Below, in pieces: positions 25,333 through 33,585 of a DNA stretch of 64,000 nucleotides. Position 1 is the first letter of the stretch; each line of letters starts with the position of its first letter. The stretch is from Streptomyces sp. YIM 121038 (GTDB lineage Bacteria; Actinomycetota; Actinomycetes; Streptomycetales; Streptomycetaceae): positions 9,050,001 to 9,114,000 of the forward strand of contig NZ_CP030771.1 of the NCBI RefSeq assembly GCF_006088715.1, given 5' to 3'. The notes under the pieces are model-generated. The model was given only the letters and a program-made list of their open reading frames with translations, was not told the DNA's origin and did not search any database. The position numbers and the translations under genes were made by a program.

Positions 25333-25361
25333 AGGGGTCGGCCGCCCACCGGCTGACCCCT
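25333..25361. terminator. Hairpin after methyltransferase gene
   Basis: AGGGGTCGGCC pairs with GGCTGACCCCT (one wobble pair), 60 bases after the methyltransferase stop and before the next ribosome site. Confidence 0.5.
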
Positions 25362-25385
25362 CCGTCACCCGACAAGGAGCAGAAG

Positions 25386-26234
25386 ATGACCACAACGCTA
25401 GCGCCCGCGACCACCGCAGAACTCGACATGATCGGCGCCGACGGGCCCACCGCCGTCGTCATCACGATCACCCCCGAGCTCGCCCAGCAGCTACTTAAGC
25501 GCAACACCCGCAACCGCAAGCTGCGGGAACGCGCCGTGAGCGACTACGCCCGCGACATCACCGCAGGTAACTGGTCCCTCAACGGCGAAGCCCTCAAGCT
25601 CTCCGCCAACGGGGATGTTCTCGACGGGCAGCACCGCCTCCACGCCGTCATCGAGGCCGGAGTCCCCGTCGACATGTTCGTCGTCATCGGCCTCGACCCG
25701 GCCGCCCAGGAAACCATGGACTCCGGCCGCAAGCGCTCCACCGCCGACGTTCTCGCCCTGCGCTCCGAAGAGAACGCCACCACCCTCGCCGCCGTCCTGC
25801 GCCGCGTCTGGGCCTGGCAGAACGGCGACCACCGCTTCAAGGGCCGCCAGAGCCCCACCACCGCCGAATGCGCCGCACTGCTCGAGGCGCACCCCGAACT
25901 CCGGCGCTCCGCAGAAATCGCCAACCGGGTCCGCAGCTCCTTCCCGCACATCCCGCAGTCCGTCCTCGGCACCTGCCACCACCTGTTCAACGCCATCGAC
26001 GCCGACGAGTGCGCATGGTTCTTCCAGCGCGTCGCCGACGGCGCCGAACTCCCTCTCGGCCACCCGGTTCTTGCCCTGCGCACCCGCGTCACCAGCGAAC
26101 GCCTCGACAGCGTGCGCCTGAGCGAGGACCGGTTCATGGCCTACCTCATCCGCACCTGGAATGCCGTCCGCGAGGGCCGCGAACTCACTCGTCTCATGCA
26201 CAAGCCCGGCACGGAAATCCCGATGCCCAAGTAG
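25386..26234 (+). CDS. ParB/Srx-like phage protein
   Basis: 282 residues. AVSDYARDITAGNWSLNGEA and then NGDVLDGQHRLHAVIEAGVP (about residues 52-95) is the ParB/sulfiredoxin-like nuclease-fold motif seen in many phage proteins. The C-terminal 180 residues are helical. Members may bind DNA or have nuclease or ATPase activity. No parA-like partner is visible, so chromosome-type partitioning is unlikely. Confidence 0.75.
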   Translation: MTTTLAPATTAELDMIGADGPTAVVITITPELAQQLLKRNTRNRKLRERAVSDYARDITAGNWSLNGEALKLSANGDVLDGQHRLHAVIEAGVPVDMFVVIGLDPAAQETMDSGRKRSTADVLALRSEENATTLAAVLRRVWAWQNGDHRFKGRQSPTTAECAALLEAHPELRRSAEIANRVRSSFPHIPQSVLGTCHHLFNAIDADECAWFFQRVADGAELPLGHPVLALRTRVTSERLDSVRLSEDRFMAYLIRTWNAVREGRELTRLMHKPGTEIPMPK

Positions 26235-26236
26235 CC

Positions 26237-26269
26237 GTGCGTCGGGGCCGGTGGTCCCGGTCCCCGCAC
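26237..26269. terminator. 15-bp GC hairpin
   Basis: GTGCG then GGGGCCGG pairs with CCCGGTCCCC then GCAC, directly after the stop of the ParB-like gene. Confidence 0.6.
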
Positions 26270-26307
26270 CCAGCCCCCATCCGCACTGCCAGGAATGAGA
26301 ACGCTCG

Positions 26308-27459
26308 ATGCCACGCATCCGCACTGTGAAGCCCGAGTTCTGGGAAGACGAGCTCCTCGGCGTCATGCCGCGTGATGCGCGGCTGCTGTTTATCGCCACG
26401 TTCAACATGGCCGACGACGAGGGGATCCTGCGGTGGACGCCGGCGTATATCAAGGCGCAGGCGTTCATGTACGACGACGACCTCACGATCAAGGATGTCG
26501 ATCAGCTCATGCGGTGCCTTACCGACACGGGGCTCGTCTTCCCGTACATCGGTGGCGCCGCGCGGCAGCAGATGGCTGTGATCGTCAACTTCCGCAAGCA
26601 CCAGCGGATCAACCGGCCGCAGAAGAGCAAGCTGCCGCCGCCGTCGACCGGGGCTTGGCAGGTGCGGGAGATGTACGCCCGCCGGGATGGCTGGGTGTGC
26701 CAGCTGTGCGGCGGCGAGATCCCTCGGCGGCTAGTCGTTAATGACGATCACAACCTTTGGGTCGACCACATCCGCCCGGTGGCGGCGGGGGGTACCGATC
26801 ATCCGTCCAACGTCCGCGCCGTGCACCGGGTGTGCGGCCGGAGCCGGGGTGCCTGCGAGAGCGAGGAGGGCTTCATTCCGCCCGCCGGGCTGGCAGGCAT
26901 TGAGGATTCACTGAACGATTCACTGAATCGTTCAGTGAATGACCCAGTGAAGGAAACTCACACTCCGTTGAACTTCGATGTCCAGACGGATACTGACGGT
27001 GAGTTTTCTTCCATGAACCATTCACTGACGGAAGGGAAGGGAAAGGAAGGGAACAGGGAAAGGAAGGGACCCCCCCCTACCCCCCGGCAGTCGTCCGGCA
27101 GCCCCACCGTCGCGCAGACGGGCGAGAGGGCCATCGAAGACCGGATGACCGACGCCTTCCTCCAGCGGTACGGCCGCGGCAACGCCTACAAGCAGCGACA
27201 GGTGCGCAAGGTCGTCGCCGACGCCCTCGCCAACAGCACCGACTCCAGCGAGCTATGGCGCGCCCTCGAGCGACTCGGATCCCTCTCGAAGCCCGTCAGC
27301 GCCGGAACCCTCCAGTTCGCCTTCTCCGAGATCCGGCAAGCCCAGAACGCCTCCAACGTCATCGCCCTCCCCTCCGGCCAGACCCTCACCGGCACCGACG
27401 CCACCGTCGCCGGATGGGCAGCCCTGGCCGTCCCGCCACCCTCAGAGGACTCCGCATGA
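26308..27459 (+). CDS. Replication-initiator-like protein with internal HNH domain
   Basis: 383 residues. Residues 1-100 (MPRIRTVKPEFWEDELL, DARLLFIATFNMADDEGILR) match the N-terminal winged helix of phage replisome organisers. Residues 115-180 are an HNH nuclease (MYARRDGWVCQLCGG, NLWVDHIRPVAAGG, NVRAVHRVCGR). A low-complexity AT-richer linker (about 195-260) carries the iteron palindrome, and the C-terminal helical region (ERMTDAFLQRYGRGNAYKQ region) resembles a DnaD-like tail. It probably starts element replication at an origin inside its own gene. Whether the HNH is a nickase, a homing insertion or inactive is open. Confidence 0.7.
   Translation: MPRIRTVKPEFWEDELLGVMPRDARLLFIATFNMADDEGILRWTPAYIKAQAFMYDDDLTIKDVDQLMRCLTDTGLVFPYIGGAARQQMAVIVNFRKHQRINRPQKSKLPPPSTGAWQVREMYARRDGWVCQLCGGEIPRRLVVNDDHNLWVDHIRPVAAGGTDHPSNVRAVHRVCGRSRGACESEEGFIPPAGLAGIEDSLNDSLNRSVNDPVKETHTPLNFDVQTDTDGEFSSMNHSLTEGKGKEGNRERKGPPPTPRQSSGSPTVAQTGERAIEDRMTDAFLQRYGRGNAYKQRQVRKVVADALANSTDSSELWRALERLGSLSKPVSAGTLQFAFSEIRQAQNASNVIALPSGQTLTGTDATVAGWAALAVPPPSEDSA
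26906..26940. other. Candidate replication origin: iteron-like palindrome
   Basis: A 35-base near-perfect palindrome with one central mismatch. It contains ATTCACTGAA at 26906-26915 and 26918-26927, the inverse TTCAGTGAAT at 26931-26940, and further partial copies at about 26944 (CCCAGTGA) and 27020 (ATTCACTGAC). It lies in an AT-rich linker within the replication-protein gene, like lambdoid origins inside gene O. Confidence 0.6.
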
Positions 27460-28199
27460 ACGAGTACGAAGCAGCCGAACTGCTTGGCCACTGCGCGGCC
27501 TTCGACAACCGGAAACCGTCCGTGGCCGCCCGCGCCGCGTGGGCCGCCGCCCTCCACGACGTGCCGCTCGACGCGGACGCCAAGGCTGCCGTCGCCAGCT
27601 ACTACACGACGCCGCCGAAGGATCCGGACACGAAGCTGTGGATCCTGCCGCACCACCTCCGAACCCTCCGCTCCAAGATCCGTTCGGCCCGGCTGGAGAA
27701 CTTTCAGTACGAGCCGCTGCCGGATGAGACGCCCGCCGAGTTCCTTGCCCGCTACAAGGGCCAGGTTCAGGCGATCGCCTCCGGCCGCGTTGCCGCCCCG
27801 TCCGCCCGGCTGGCCCTGGAGGGCGGCCCATCGCGGGAGTTCATGGCCGAGTTGGAGGCGCGCGGCTGGCAGGTCGGCCGCGACGTGCCCGACGACGAGG
27901 AGCCCCTCGTCGAGACCGTCCGCCGGTCCGGCCCGCTGGGCGTCGACTGCCCGGCCTGCCAGGCGGCGATAGGCCGGCCGTGCAAGACGCCAGGCGCCTC
28001 ACAGAAGCAGCCGCTGGGCAAACCGCGCACCAAGCCGCACAGCGCCCGCCTGCGCGCCGCGGAGGGCGAAGCCGAGGCGACCGCTGCAGAGCGGGCCGAG
28101 CAGGAGCAGCGGATCCGGCAGATGTCCGCCCAGCACCTGGCCCGTGAAGCCGAGACCATCCCCGACGCCGAGATCGTCGACGAGGAGGCCGCGTCGTGA
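27456..28199 (+). CDS. Phage protein with C-terminal zinc finger
   Basis: 247 residues in a four-base overlap with the replication gene. The N-terminal half is a helical domain (EAAELLGHCAAFDNRKPS, LPHHLRTLRSKIRSARLENF). At about 165-176 lies CPACQAAIGRPC, a zinc finger found in many actinophage proteins, followed by PHSARL. The C-terminus is acidic. Being next to the initiator, it may be a replisome accessory protein. Confidence 0.65.
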   Translation: MNEYEAAELLGHCAAFDNRKPSVAARAAWAAALHDVPLDADAKAAVASYYTTPPKDPDTKLWILPHHLRTLRSKIRSARLENFQYEPLPDETPAEFLARYKGQVQAIASGRVAAPSARLALEGGPSREFMAELEARGWQVGRDVPDDEEPLVETVRRSGPLGVDCPACQAAIGRPCKTPGASQKQPLGKPRTKPHSARLRAAEGEAEATAAERAEQEQRIRQMSAQHLAREAETIPDAEIVDEEAAS

Positions 28200-28528
28200 G
28201 CGATGCCCGGATCCCGGATGACGACGGCATCCAGGTCGACGACATCAGAGCCATCCGCGGCGAGGGCCGGGGGGAATTGCGGGCGCTGATGCGGTCGCAG
28301 ATCGCCATTGGCCGCTCCCGCCGCGAACCCCCGCCGAAGCCCGTGCCGTCGTCGCCGCCAGGGCACCGGCCTGGCGCCTGGCCTACCGGCGCCTCGCCGC
28401 CGGGGCCGCCGCCGGACTGGCAGATCCCCACCCCTGTGTGGCGGGCCGCGGCCCGCCACTGCAGCAACCAGACCCACCGACCCGACGAGCCCTGCGACTG
28501 CGGCAACTGCCCTGAGGAGAACCGATGA
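28196..28528 (+). CDS. Hypothetical protein
   Basis: 110 residues from GTG. Proline-rich middle and a C-terminal HCSNQTHRPDEPCDCGNCPEE cysteine cluster. No family recognised; coupled to its neighbours. Confidence 0.5.
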   Translation: MSDARIPDDDGIQVDDIRAIRGEGRGELRALMRSQIAIGRSRREPPPKPVPSSPPGHRPGAWPTGASPPGPPPDWQIPTPVWRAAARHCSNQTHRPDEPCDCGNCPEENR

Positions 28529-28830
28529 TGATGCGTTCCGGCGCCCCGATGCCCGAACAGCTCCGGCACTTCATGCGGGCCAGTCAGCACCCTGCCCGCT
28601 CGGTGCCCTGCCCGCACTGCGGGGCGCGCGCCCACCGGCCGTGCCTCCTGCGTGCTTCGGGCCGCCAGCTGCCGCAGCCGCACCCGCGGCGGGTCTCCGA
28701 CTGGGCGCGCACGGTGGCCTGCTGCCCCGAATGCCAGGTCGAGCCGACCGTGTCCTGCCACGACGACGGCTGGGCCCGCACCACCGTCCACGCCCGCCGC
28801 CAGCAGGAAGCCGAGGCCACCGCCCCATGA
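28525..28830 (+). CDS. Two-zinc-finger protein
   Basis: 101 residues. Two finger-like clusters are visible, CPHCGARAHRPC (residues 31-42) and CCPECQVEPTVSC (residues 69-81), the first closely like the finger in the 27456 gene product. Likely nucleic-acid binding. Function unknown. Confidence 0.6.
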   Translation: MMMRSGAPMPEQLRHFMRASQHPARSVPCPHCGARAHRPCLLRASGRQLPQPHPRRVSDWARTVACCPECQVEPTVSCHDDGWARTTVHARRQQEAEATAP

Positions 28831-29069
28831 GCATCGGAAGGACCGGGTGGCACGAGGCACGCCGCTGCTGGCGGGACGCCGACGACTACGACGTCGACTT
28901 GATCGTTCGGGAGCGGCGGCCCGCCGGAGACCTGACCCGCCTCGAGCGGGTGCTCGTCGCCCGCGGACTCCACGGCCAGCTGCCCGGTACGGAGATCGCC
29001 CGCATCGTCGGCGTGACGCCGCGCACGGTGTGGCGGTGGGCGGCCGACGGATGGAAGCAGGCCGCCTGA
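28827..29069 (+). CDS. Small HTH protein
   Basis: 80 residues in a four-base overlap. RLERVLVARGLHGQLPGTEI followed by ARIVGVTPRTVWRWAADG is a C-terminal helix-turn-helix of the terminase-small-subunit or transposase-like kind. No partner terminase is visible, so it is called only as DNA-binding. Confidence 0.6.
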   Translation: MSIGRTGWHEARRCWRDADDYDVDLIVRERRPAGDLTRLERVLVARGLHGQLPGTEIARIVGVTPRTVWRWAADGWKQAA

Positions 29070-29261
29070 CCCGTGCCCGGCCTCGCCTGCCGCCCGCAGC
29101 ACCCCGTCCCGCGCTCACAGAAAGCCCTCAGGCGGCCTCGCAGGCATCCGGTGGCCCCTCGCGTCATCCCGAGCCGTTCCAGGGCCTCTGAGGGCCGTAC
29201 ACGGCTTCGCCGCCCAACCCGGGCCCGCAACACCTCGATCCGCAACCGAAGGAGAACCCCG

Positions 29262-29510
29262 ATGACCGACCGCTACGCCGTGATCGGCGCCGACCAGATC
29301 GAGCTCCACGGAGGCGACGTGATGCTCCAGGAGCTGTCCGTCGGCGACCCCCTTGAGATCGGTAAGCAGACCGGGCCGCTCGCTCCCGGCACCTGGGTGA
29401 TCGACCGCTTCGAAGCCGACGACCGCAGCCGGGCCCGGATGCGGAAGCTCACCCGCGCCGAGATCGAGGCTCGGCGACGCGCCGAAGCCTTCGGCCGGAT
29501 CTACGAGTAG
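29262..29510 (+). CDS. Hypothetical protein
   Basis: 82 residues with an AAGGAG ribosome site. Beta-rich N-terminus (YAVIGADQIELHGGDVMLQEL) and a basic helical C-terminus (RKLTRAEIEARRRAEAF). The 190 bases upstream (29070-29261) hold nothing that I recognise. Function unknown. Confidence 0.5.
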   Translation: MTDRYAVIGADQIELHGGDVMLQELSVGDPLEIGKQTGPLAPGTWVIDRFEADDRSRARMRKLTRAEIEARRRAEAFGRIYE

Positions 29511-29532
29511 CCCGCCCCGTGACCCCGCGTGC

Positions 29533-29563
29533 GGCAGCGCCCGGCCGTTATCCGGGCGCTGCC
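29533..29563. terminator. 12-bp perfect hairpin
   Basis: GGCAGCGCCCGG pairs exactly with CCGGGCGCTGCC over a seven-base loop, 22 bases after the stop at 29510. Confidence 0.65.
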
Positions 29564-29598
29564 AACCCGACCCTTCCACGAATCTCTGGAGAATGACC

Positions 29599-30042
29599 AT
29601 GAACCTTGGTGATCTGATCGCCCGCCTCGAAGCCGCCGACCCCGGCCAGACCCTCCGGCACGGCTTCAACAACCCGCACTCCTACCGGGGCCAGTACATG
29701 GACCTCGCCTTCGAGCTCGCTTCCCACATCACGGTCGCGGCCATGCTCGCCGCGGCCCGCTCCGCGCTCGGCGCCACCTTCCAGGGCTGGAAGGGCGGCG
29801 ACTTCACGATGGACGAAGACTCCTGGTGCTGGCTGTCTCAGGAGGGCGACGCGTCGGGGGAGACGATCAGTGCACTGCTGCTCGACTTCATGCTCACGCC
29901 CGACCGTGCCGCGGTCCTCGACGAGGCTGTCGCGGCAGCCGTCGCCGTGAACAGCCGTTACCCCTACGGGTGCAGCGGCGAGACGGTCATCACCGAACTC
30001 CGCCGCCTCGCCGACGACACGGGGGAGGCGAGCCGTGGCTGA
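29599..30042 (+). CDS. Hypothetical phage protein
   Basis: 147 residues; ATG 29599 chosen over 29593 for spacing from GGAG. The segment RHGFNNPHSYRGQYMDLAFE resembles short actinophage proteins of unknown role. Helical C-terminus. Overlaps the next gene by eight bases. Confidence 0.55.
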   Translation: MNLGDLIARLEAADPGQTLRHGFNNPHSYRGQYMDLAFELASHITVAAMLAAARSALGATFQGWKGGDFTMDEDSWCWLSQEGDASGETISALLLDFMLTPDRAAVLDEAVAAAVAVNSRYPYGCSGETVITELRRLADDTGEASRG

Positions 30043-30643
30043 CTCCCAGCGCCGCGATCGGTACGCGACAGCGATCCGCGCCGAATCCTCCCGCGTCGAT
30101 GACATCGCCCTCGCCACCGCCGTCATGGCCGTCGCCGACGCCGAGCAGGCCGACCTCCGTACCCGCATCGCGCAGGTTGAGGAACTCCTCAGCATCGCGC
30201 ACCAGACGTCCAACACGTCCGAGGCCGCACGCGCCGCCGCCGAGCGCATCCGCGAGAACGCGGACTTCCACCTCGGCCAGGAGATGGCCCGCCGCCAGCG
30301 CGCCGAGAAAGAGACCGCGCGGCTCCGAGCCGACCGGGCCGCCGTGCTGCGCGAGGCCGCCGACGCGATCGTCGAGATGCGGCGCGAGTTCTTCGAGGGT
30401 GAGCTGGACCCGTCGTACCCCACGACAGTGGAGCAGCGGGCGCTCATCGACGCCGAGGTCAATCTCCGCCGCATGGCCGACGAGGCGCAGCAGGCACCCG
30501 AGCCGCACACTCCGACCGCCCACTACCGCCGTGACGACGGCGTGGACTGCTGTGTCCACACCATCCCTGTCGGCCCCAACTCCTGCGCAGCATGCCGGGA
30601 ACTGGACGCCGACGAGGCCGAGCACACCCCGGAGCCGACGTGA
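30035..30643 (+). CDS. Coiled-coil protein with C-terminal cysteine motif
   Basis: 202 residues from GTG. A long coiled coil runs from about 35 to 125 (ADLRTRIAQVEELLSIA, RQRAEKETARLRADRAAVL). The C-terminus has DGVDCCVHTIP and NSCAACRELD, a possible zinc site. Such proteins are frequent in Streptomyces prophages. Function unknown. Confidence 0.6.
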   Translation: MADSQRRDRYATAIRAESSRVDDIALATAVMAVADAEQADLRTRIAQVEELLSIAHQTSNTSEAARAAAERIRENADFHLGQEMARRQRAEKETARLRADRAAVLREAADAIVEMRREFFEGELDPSYPTTVEQRALIDAEVNLRRMADEAQQAPEPHTPTAHYRRDDGVDCCVHTIPVGPNSCAACRELDADEAEHTPEPT

Positions 30644-30735
30644 TCGGCGACGCGGTCGCCACCGCCTCCATCCTGCTCCGCGCCCGCGACGACCAGATCG
30701 TCATCGAATTCACCACCGAATCCCCCGCCCCCTGA
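30640..30735 (+). CDS. Very small coupled ORF
   Basis: 31 residues from a GTG in a four-base overlap with the preceding gene (VIGDAVATASILLRARDDQI). Coupling is the only support. Function unknown. Confidence 0.35.
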   Translation: MIGDAVATASILLRARDDQIVIEFTTESPAP

Positions 30736-30748
30736 TCAGGAGAACCTG

Positions 30749-31069
30749 ATGCTCACTTCCGACCAGTGGTCCACGATCAAGCGTCTCGTGGACTGGCTCG
30801 ACTCCACCAACGGCCGCAGCCGTGAGGAGATCGGCCTGCGGATCCTCAAGCTCACCGAGGAGGTGGGGGAGGCCGGGCAGGCGTGGATCGGCGTGCAGGG
30901 GCAGAACCCGCGCAAGGGCGTCACGCACACGATCGCTGACGTGCAGGACGAGCTGTGCGATGTGATCGTCACCGCCGCCGTCGCGCTCGCGTCGATCAGC
31001 GGCGAGCCCGAGGACGTCCTCGCCGAGAAGCTCGCGAAGATCGCGGCCCGGTCCGGGGCGGCCACCTGA
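30749..31069 (+). CDS. MazG-like NTP pyrophosphohydrolase
   Basis: 106 residues. The metal motif is LKLTEEVGEAGQAW (EExxE) with ELCDVIVTAAVAL (ExxD), the two halves of the all-alpha MazG active site. The protein hydrolyses NTPs or alarmones; in phages it may clean up nucleotide pools or counter ppGpp signalling. It has a good AGGAG ribosome site and overlaps the next gene by one base. Confidence 0.82.
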   Translation: MLTSDQWSTIKRLVDWLDSTNGRSREEIGLRILKLTEEVGEAGQAWIGVQGQNPRKGVTHTIADVQDELCDVIVTAAVALASISGEPEDVLAEKLAKIAARSGAAT

Positions 31070-31332
31070 TGGCCCGCGTGATCCGCACCCGCCACGTCGC
31101 CCAAGTCCTCGAGGCCTACCCGCAGTCGGAGTGGATCAACGACGACTGGGGGATCCCCGGCTGGCGCGTCGTCCAGGCTGGCCGACGCCAGGTCAACGTT
31201 TTCCACGACGGCCCCGGGGAGACCGACGGCCTTGAGACGTACCGGCTCGAGCTCCAAGCCGCCGGATTCCACGTCGTCGTCGACCAGCAGCCCGGCGGCG
31301 GACGACGCCGCCTACACATCACCAAGCCCTAA
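31069..31332 (+). CDS. Hypothetical protein
   Basis: 87 residues starting on the last base of the MazG stop (TGATG). Small alpha-beta product with WGIPGWRVVQAGRRQVNVFH. No family recognised. A weak hairpin (about 31344-31368) follows. Confidence 0.5.
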   Translation: MARVIRTRHVAQVLEAYPQSEWINDDWGIPGWRVVQAGRRQVNVFHDGPGETDGLETYRLELQAAGFHVVVDQQPGGGRRRLHITKP

Positions 31333-31392
31333 CCCACGCCCCGGGGGCGGCGGTTCCGGCCGCCGTCCCACTCCGAACCGACAGGAGACCCG

Positions 31393-31623
31393 ATGTCCGT
31401 CCGTGGCCTCGTCCCGGAGCCGACGCCCGAACAGATCTCGATGATCATGCTGCGGCTCATGGGCGCCGCCCAGCCCCGTGAACAGCAGACCCTCTTCCGT
31501 ATCGGAAAGCGTGCCGGATTCCTGTGGACCCATCGCGGCTGCCCGCACCCCAAAAGCGTCAGCCTCGCCACCGACGACCACTGCCTGCACTGCGGAGCGC
31601 CCAAACCGAAAGGCAAGCCGTGA
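31393..31623 (+). CDS. Small zinc-finger-like protein
   Basis: 76 residues. The C-terminal part RGCPHPKSVSLATDDHCLHCG holds a Cys/His set likely to bind zinc. Coupled to the next gene by a four-base overlap. Confidence 0.5.
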   Translation: MSVRGLVPEPTPEQISMIMLRLMGAAQPREQQTLFRIGKRAGFLWTHRGCPHPKSVSLATDDHCLHCGAPKPKGKP

Positions 31624-31859
31624 CCGCCCAGCCACCGCCGCGGCGCCGTCTCGTGATCGACGGCTCCGGCCGCGTCACTGCCGCACCCGCGCGCCCGGGC
31701 CGCCCGAACGCCCGCCGCTACCTGACCCCGGCCGCCGAGCAGATCCTTGCCGCCTGCTACCCGGGCCAGATCACCGCCGCCGTCATCGAACGTGCCCTGC
31801 GGCGTATGGCCATCGGCGACGGACTCCTCCAGCCCAAGCCCCGGAAGGACCAGACATGA
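31620..31859 (+). CDS. Small basic hypothetical protein
   Basis: 79 residues from GTG. Basic N-terminus and a helical C-terminus (LTPAAEQILAACYPGQITAA) that might be a DNA-binding HTH. Function unknown. Confidence 0.5.
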   Translation: MTAQPPPRRRLVIDGSGRVTAAPARPGRPNARRYLTPAAEQILAACYPGQITAAVIERALRRMAIGDGLLQPKPRKDQT

Positions 31860-32311
31860 CCAGCCCCGCAGCCCGTACCGCCGCCGTCTGGGCGGCCCTC
31901 AGCGCCTCCCACGAAGTCGCCGATCTCTGGATGCAGATCGACGCCCAGGCTGTCGCCAAGGGCAAGCCCGGCCGGGACGGCGCCATCGCCTGCGCCAAAC
32001 ACGTCGCCACCTACACCGCCACCCAAGCCCTCGCTGTCGTCGCAGCGGACCGCCTCCTCGGTCTGCGTCTGGAGTGGCGGCGCGCGGCCCTCGGCCTCGC
32101 CGTGTCCGCCGCCACCCACTACGCCGCCGACCGGCAAGGAGGGCACTGGCGCGACCCAGAACCCCGCGGCGTCGTCAAGCTCGCGGCCGCCACCGGGCAC
32201 GCGGGCTGGCTGCAACGTGACCCGAACGCCGGCTACCTGATGGACCAGTCCTGGCACAAAGGCTGGCTCGCCGTCGCAGCGGTGATCGCCGGGGCCAGGA
32301 GGCCGTCGTGA
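31856..32311 (+). CDS. DUF3307-like membrane-associated protein
   Basis: 151 residues. HEVADLWMQIDAQAVAKGKP, then a central histidine (AKHVATYTATQALAVVA) and THYAADR resemble the H-x-x-D...Q...H...H-x-x-D pattern of DUF3307 membrane proteins. Two or three hydrophobic segments are present but weak. The assignment is tentative. Confidence 0.45.
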   Translation: MTSPAARTAAVWAALSASHEVADLWMQIDAQAVAKGKPGRDGAIACAKHVATYTATQALAVVAADRLLGLRLEWRRAALGLAVSAATHYAADRQGGHWRDPEPRGVVKLAAATGHAGWLQRDPNAGYLMDQSWHKGWLAVAAVIAGARRPS

Positions 32312-32478
32312 CCGTGCACTGGGCGGCCGCTGATCCGGCCGCGATAGAACCCTGCGACACCAGCCCCGCCGAAGTGCGCGCGGTGCGACTCGACCTGGAC
32401 GCCACCCGGCAGGGGCGGGCCACCGACATCGACGTCCTCACCGCCGAGCTCGTGATCCTGGAAGGGGAGTGGCTGTAG
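32308..32478 (+). CDS. Small acidic protein
   Basis: 56 residues from a GTG in a four-base overlap. Acidic (PCDTSPAEVRAVRLDLDATR). No family recognised. Confidence 0.4.
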   Translation: MTVHWAAADPAAIEPCDTSPAEVRAVRLDLDATRQGRATDIDVLTAELVILEGEWL

Positions 32479-32832
32479 ATGATCCGCCGCCCGCCCACGA
32501 TCGAGCAGCTCCGGAACATCGCCGACCGCGCCGACCGCGGCCCCCTCGCGCCGTCCGAGGTCGCCCGGCTCCGCGAAGGCATCAACCGATTCGACCGGCG
32601 ACCCGACCAAGCGCGTGCCGTCCAGCCCGCCGCAGTGTGGGCCCGCAAGGCCGCCGCACTGCGCCGCCGCCTCACCGCAATCCACCACCCGGTGCAGCGC
32701 GGCCCGATCGCAGCCTGCGCGGAGTGCTCCGGCTGGAACGGCCGCCGCTGCACCGGCCTCGTCACCCCCTGGCCCTGCCCCACCCTCGAGACGCTCGACG
32801 AGCTCTTCCCCGGCAAGGAGACCGCCGCATGA
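32479..32832 (+). CDS. Hypothetical protein with cysteine cluster
   Basis: 117 residues beginning directly after the previous stop. Basic N-terminal half. ACAECSGWNGRRC then PWPCPTLETLDELFP is a zinc-type motif that recurs in actinophage small proteins. Function unknown. Confidence 0.55.
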   Translation: MIRRPPTIEQLRNIADRADRGPLAPSEVARLREGINRFDRRPDQARAVQPAAVWARKAAALRRRLTAIHHPVQRGPIAACAECSGWNGRRCTGLVTPWPCPTLETLDELFPGKETAA

Positions 32833-32938
32833 CCGTCAGCCCGTGAATGCGGGCTTAGGCGCCCGGACGCAGCCGAGGCCGCCCTCAGGCCCCCAGGCGC
32901 TCCTGACCAAAACCCTTCAGGCAAGAAAGGGCAACTTC

Positions 32939-33232
32939 ATGGCACTGCCTATCCCCGGCTCCGACGGGATACCGAAGAACGCCATCGTCCACGGCGCATG
33001 CGGATCATGGTGGACCGGCGCCGAACGCTCCCACTGCGGAGGATGCTGCCGCACCTTCAGCAGCCTCACCGCCTTCGACCAACACCGAAAAGGCGGACGC
33101 TGCAACAACCCCGCCACCATCGCCCTCGCCGCCCGCCAGAAGCCCCACGGCACCCTCTGGGGCTGGCCCGCACCCATCGGCGGATACACCGGACCCCGCA
33201 CCCGCAACGACATCGAGGAGGCCGCAGCATGA
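32939..33232 (+). CDS. FDXHR-type zinc-binding protein
   Basis: 97 residues. CGGCCRTFSSLTAFDQHRKG contains the Cys-x2-Cys...FDxHR motif of a putative zinc-binding family from actinobacterial phages and plasmids. It has an AAGAAAGG ribosome site and overlaps the next gene by four bases. Confidence 0.7.
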   Translation: MALPIPGSDGIPKNAIVHGACGSWWTGAERSHCGGCCRTFSSLTAFDQHRKGGRCNNPATIALAARQKPHGTLWGWPAPIGGYTGPRTRNDIEEAAA

Positions 33233-33585
33233 CCGACCAGCTTCCCCGCCGCTTCCACCTGGTCCGAGACGTCGACGAGACCGGCACGTCAGGTGTCGGC
33301 ATCGTGGTCGAGGGCCTGGAGTTCACCGACGGCACCGTCGCCCTCCGTTGGCTGACCGCCACCACATCGACCGCGATCTACGCCTCGATGGCCGACGTCG
33401 AAACCATCCACGGCCACGGCGGCAAGACCCGCGTCGTCTGGGTCGACGACCACACGACCGCCTGGCCTGAGCCCGCCCCGGCAGCGACTGAAGCGACCGG
33501 GCCCGCCACTTATGACGGGCCGTCCATCACCGAGGCGGCGGCTGACGACCGACGCTGGTGGGAAGGCGAAAGGGACGGCGAGTGA
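33229..33585 (+). CDS. Hypothetical protein
   Basis: 118 residues. Beta-rich N-terminus (RFHLVRDVDETGTSGVGIVV), acidic C-terminus ending RRWWEGERDGE. No family recognised. Coupled on both sides. Confidence 0.5.
   Translation: MTDQLPRRFHLVRDVDETGTSGVGIVVEGLEFTDGTVALRWLTATTSTAIYASMADVETIHGHGGKTRVVWVDDHTTAWPEPAPAATEATGPATYDGPSITEAAADDRRWWEGERDGE

Noticed and set aside
25386..26234. Plasmid partition protein ParB
   Set aside because: The DGQHRLHA motif is shared by many phage ParB-like proteins, and no ParA gene or parS-like cluster is nearby.
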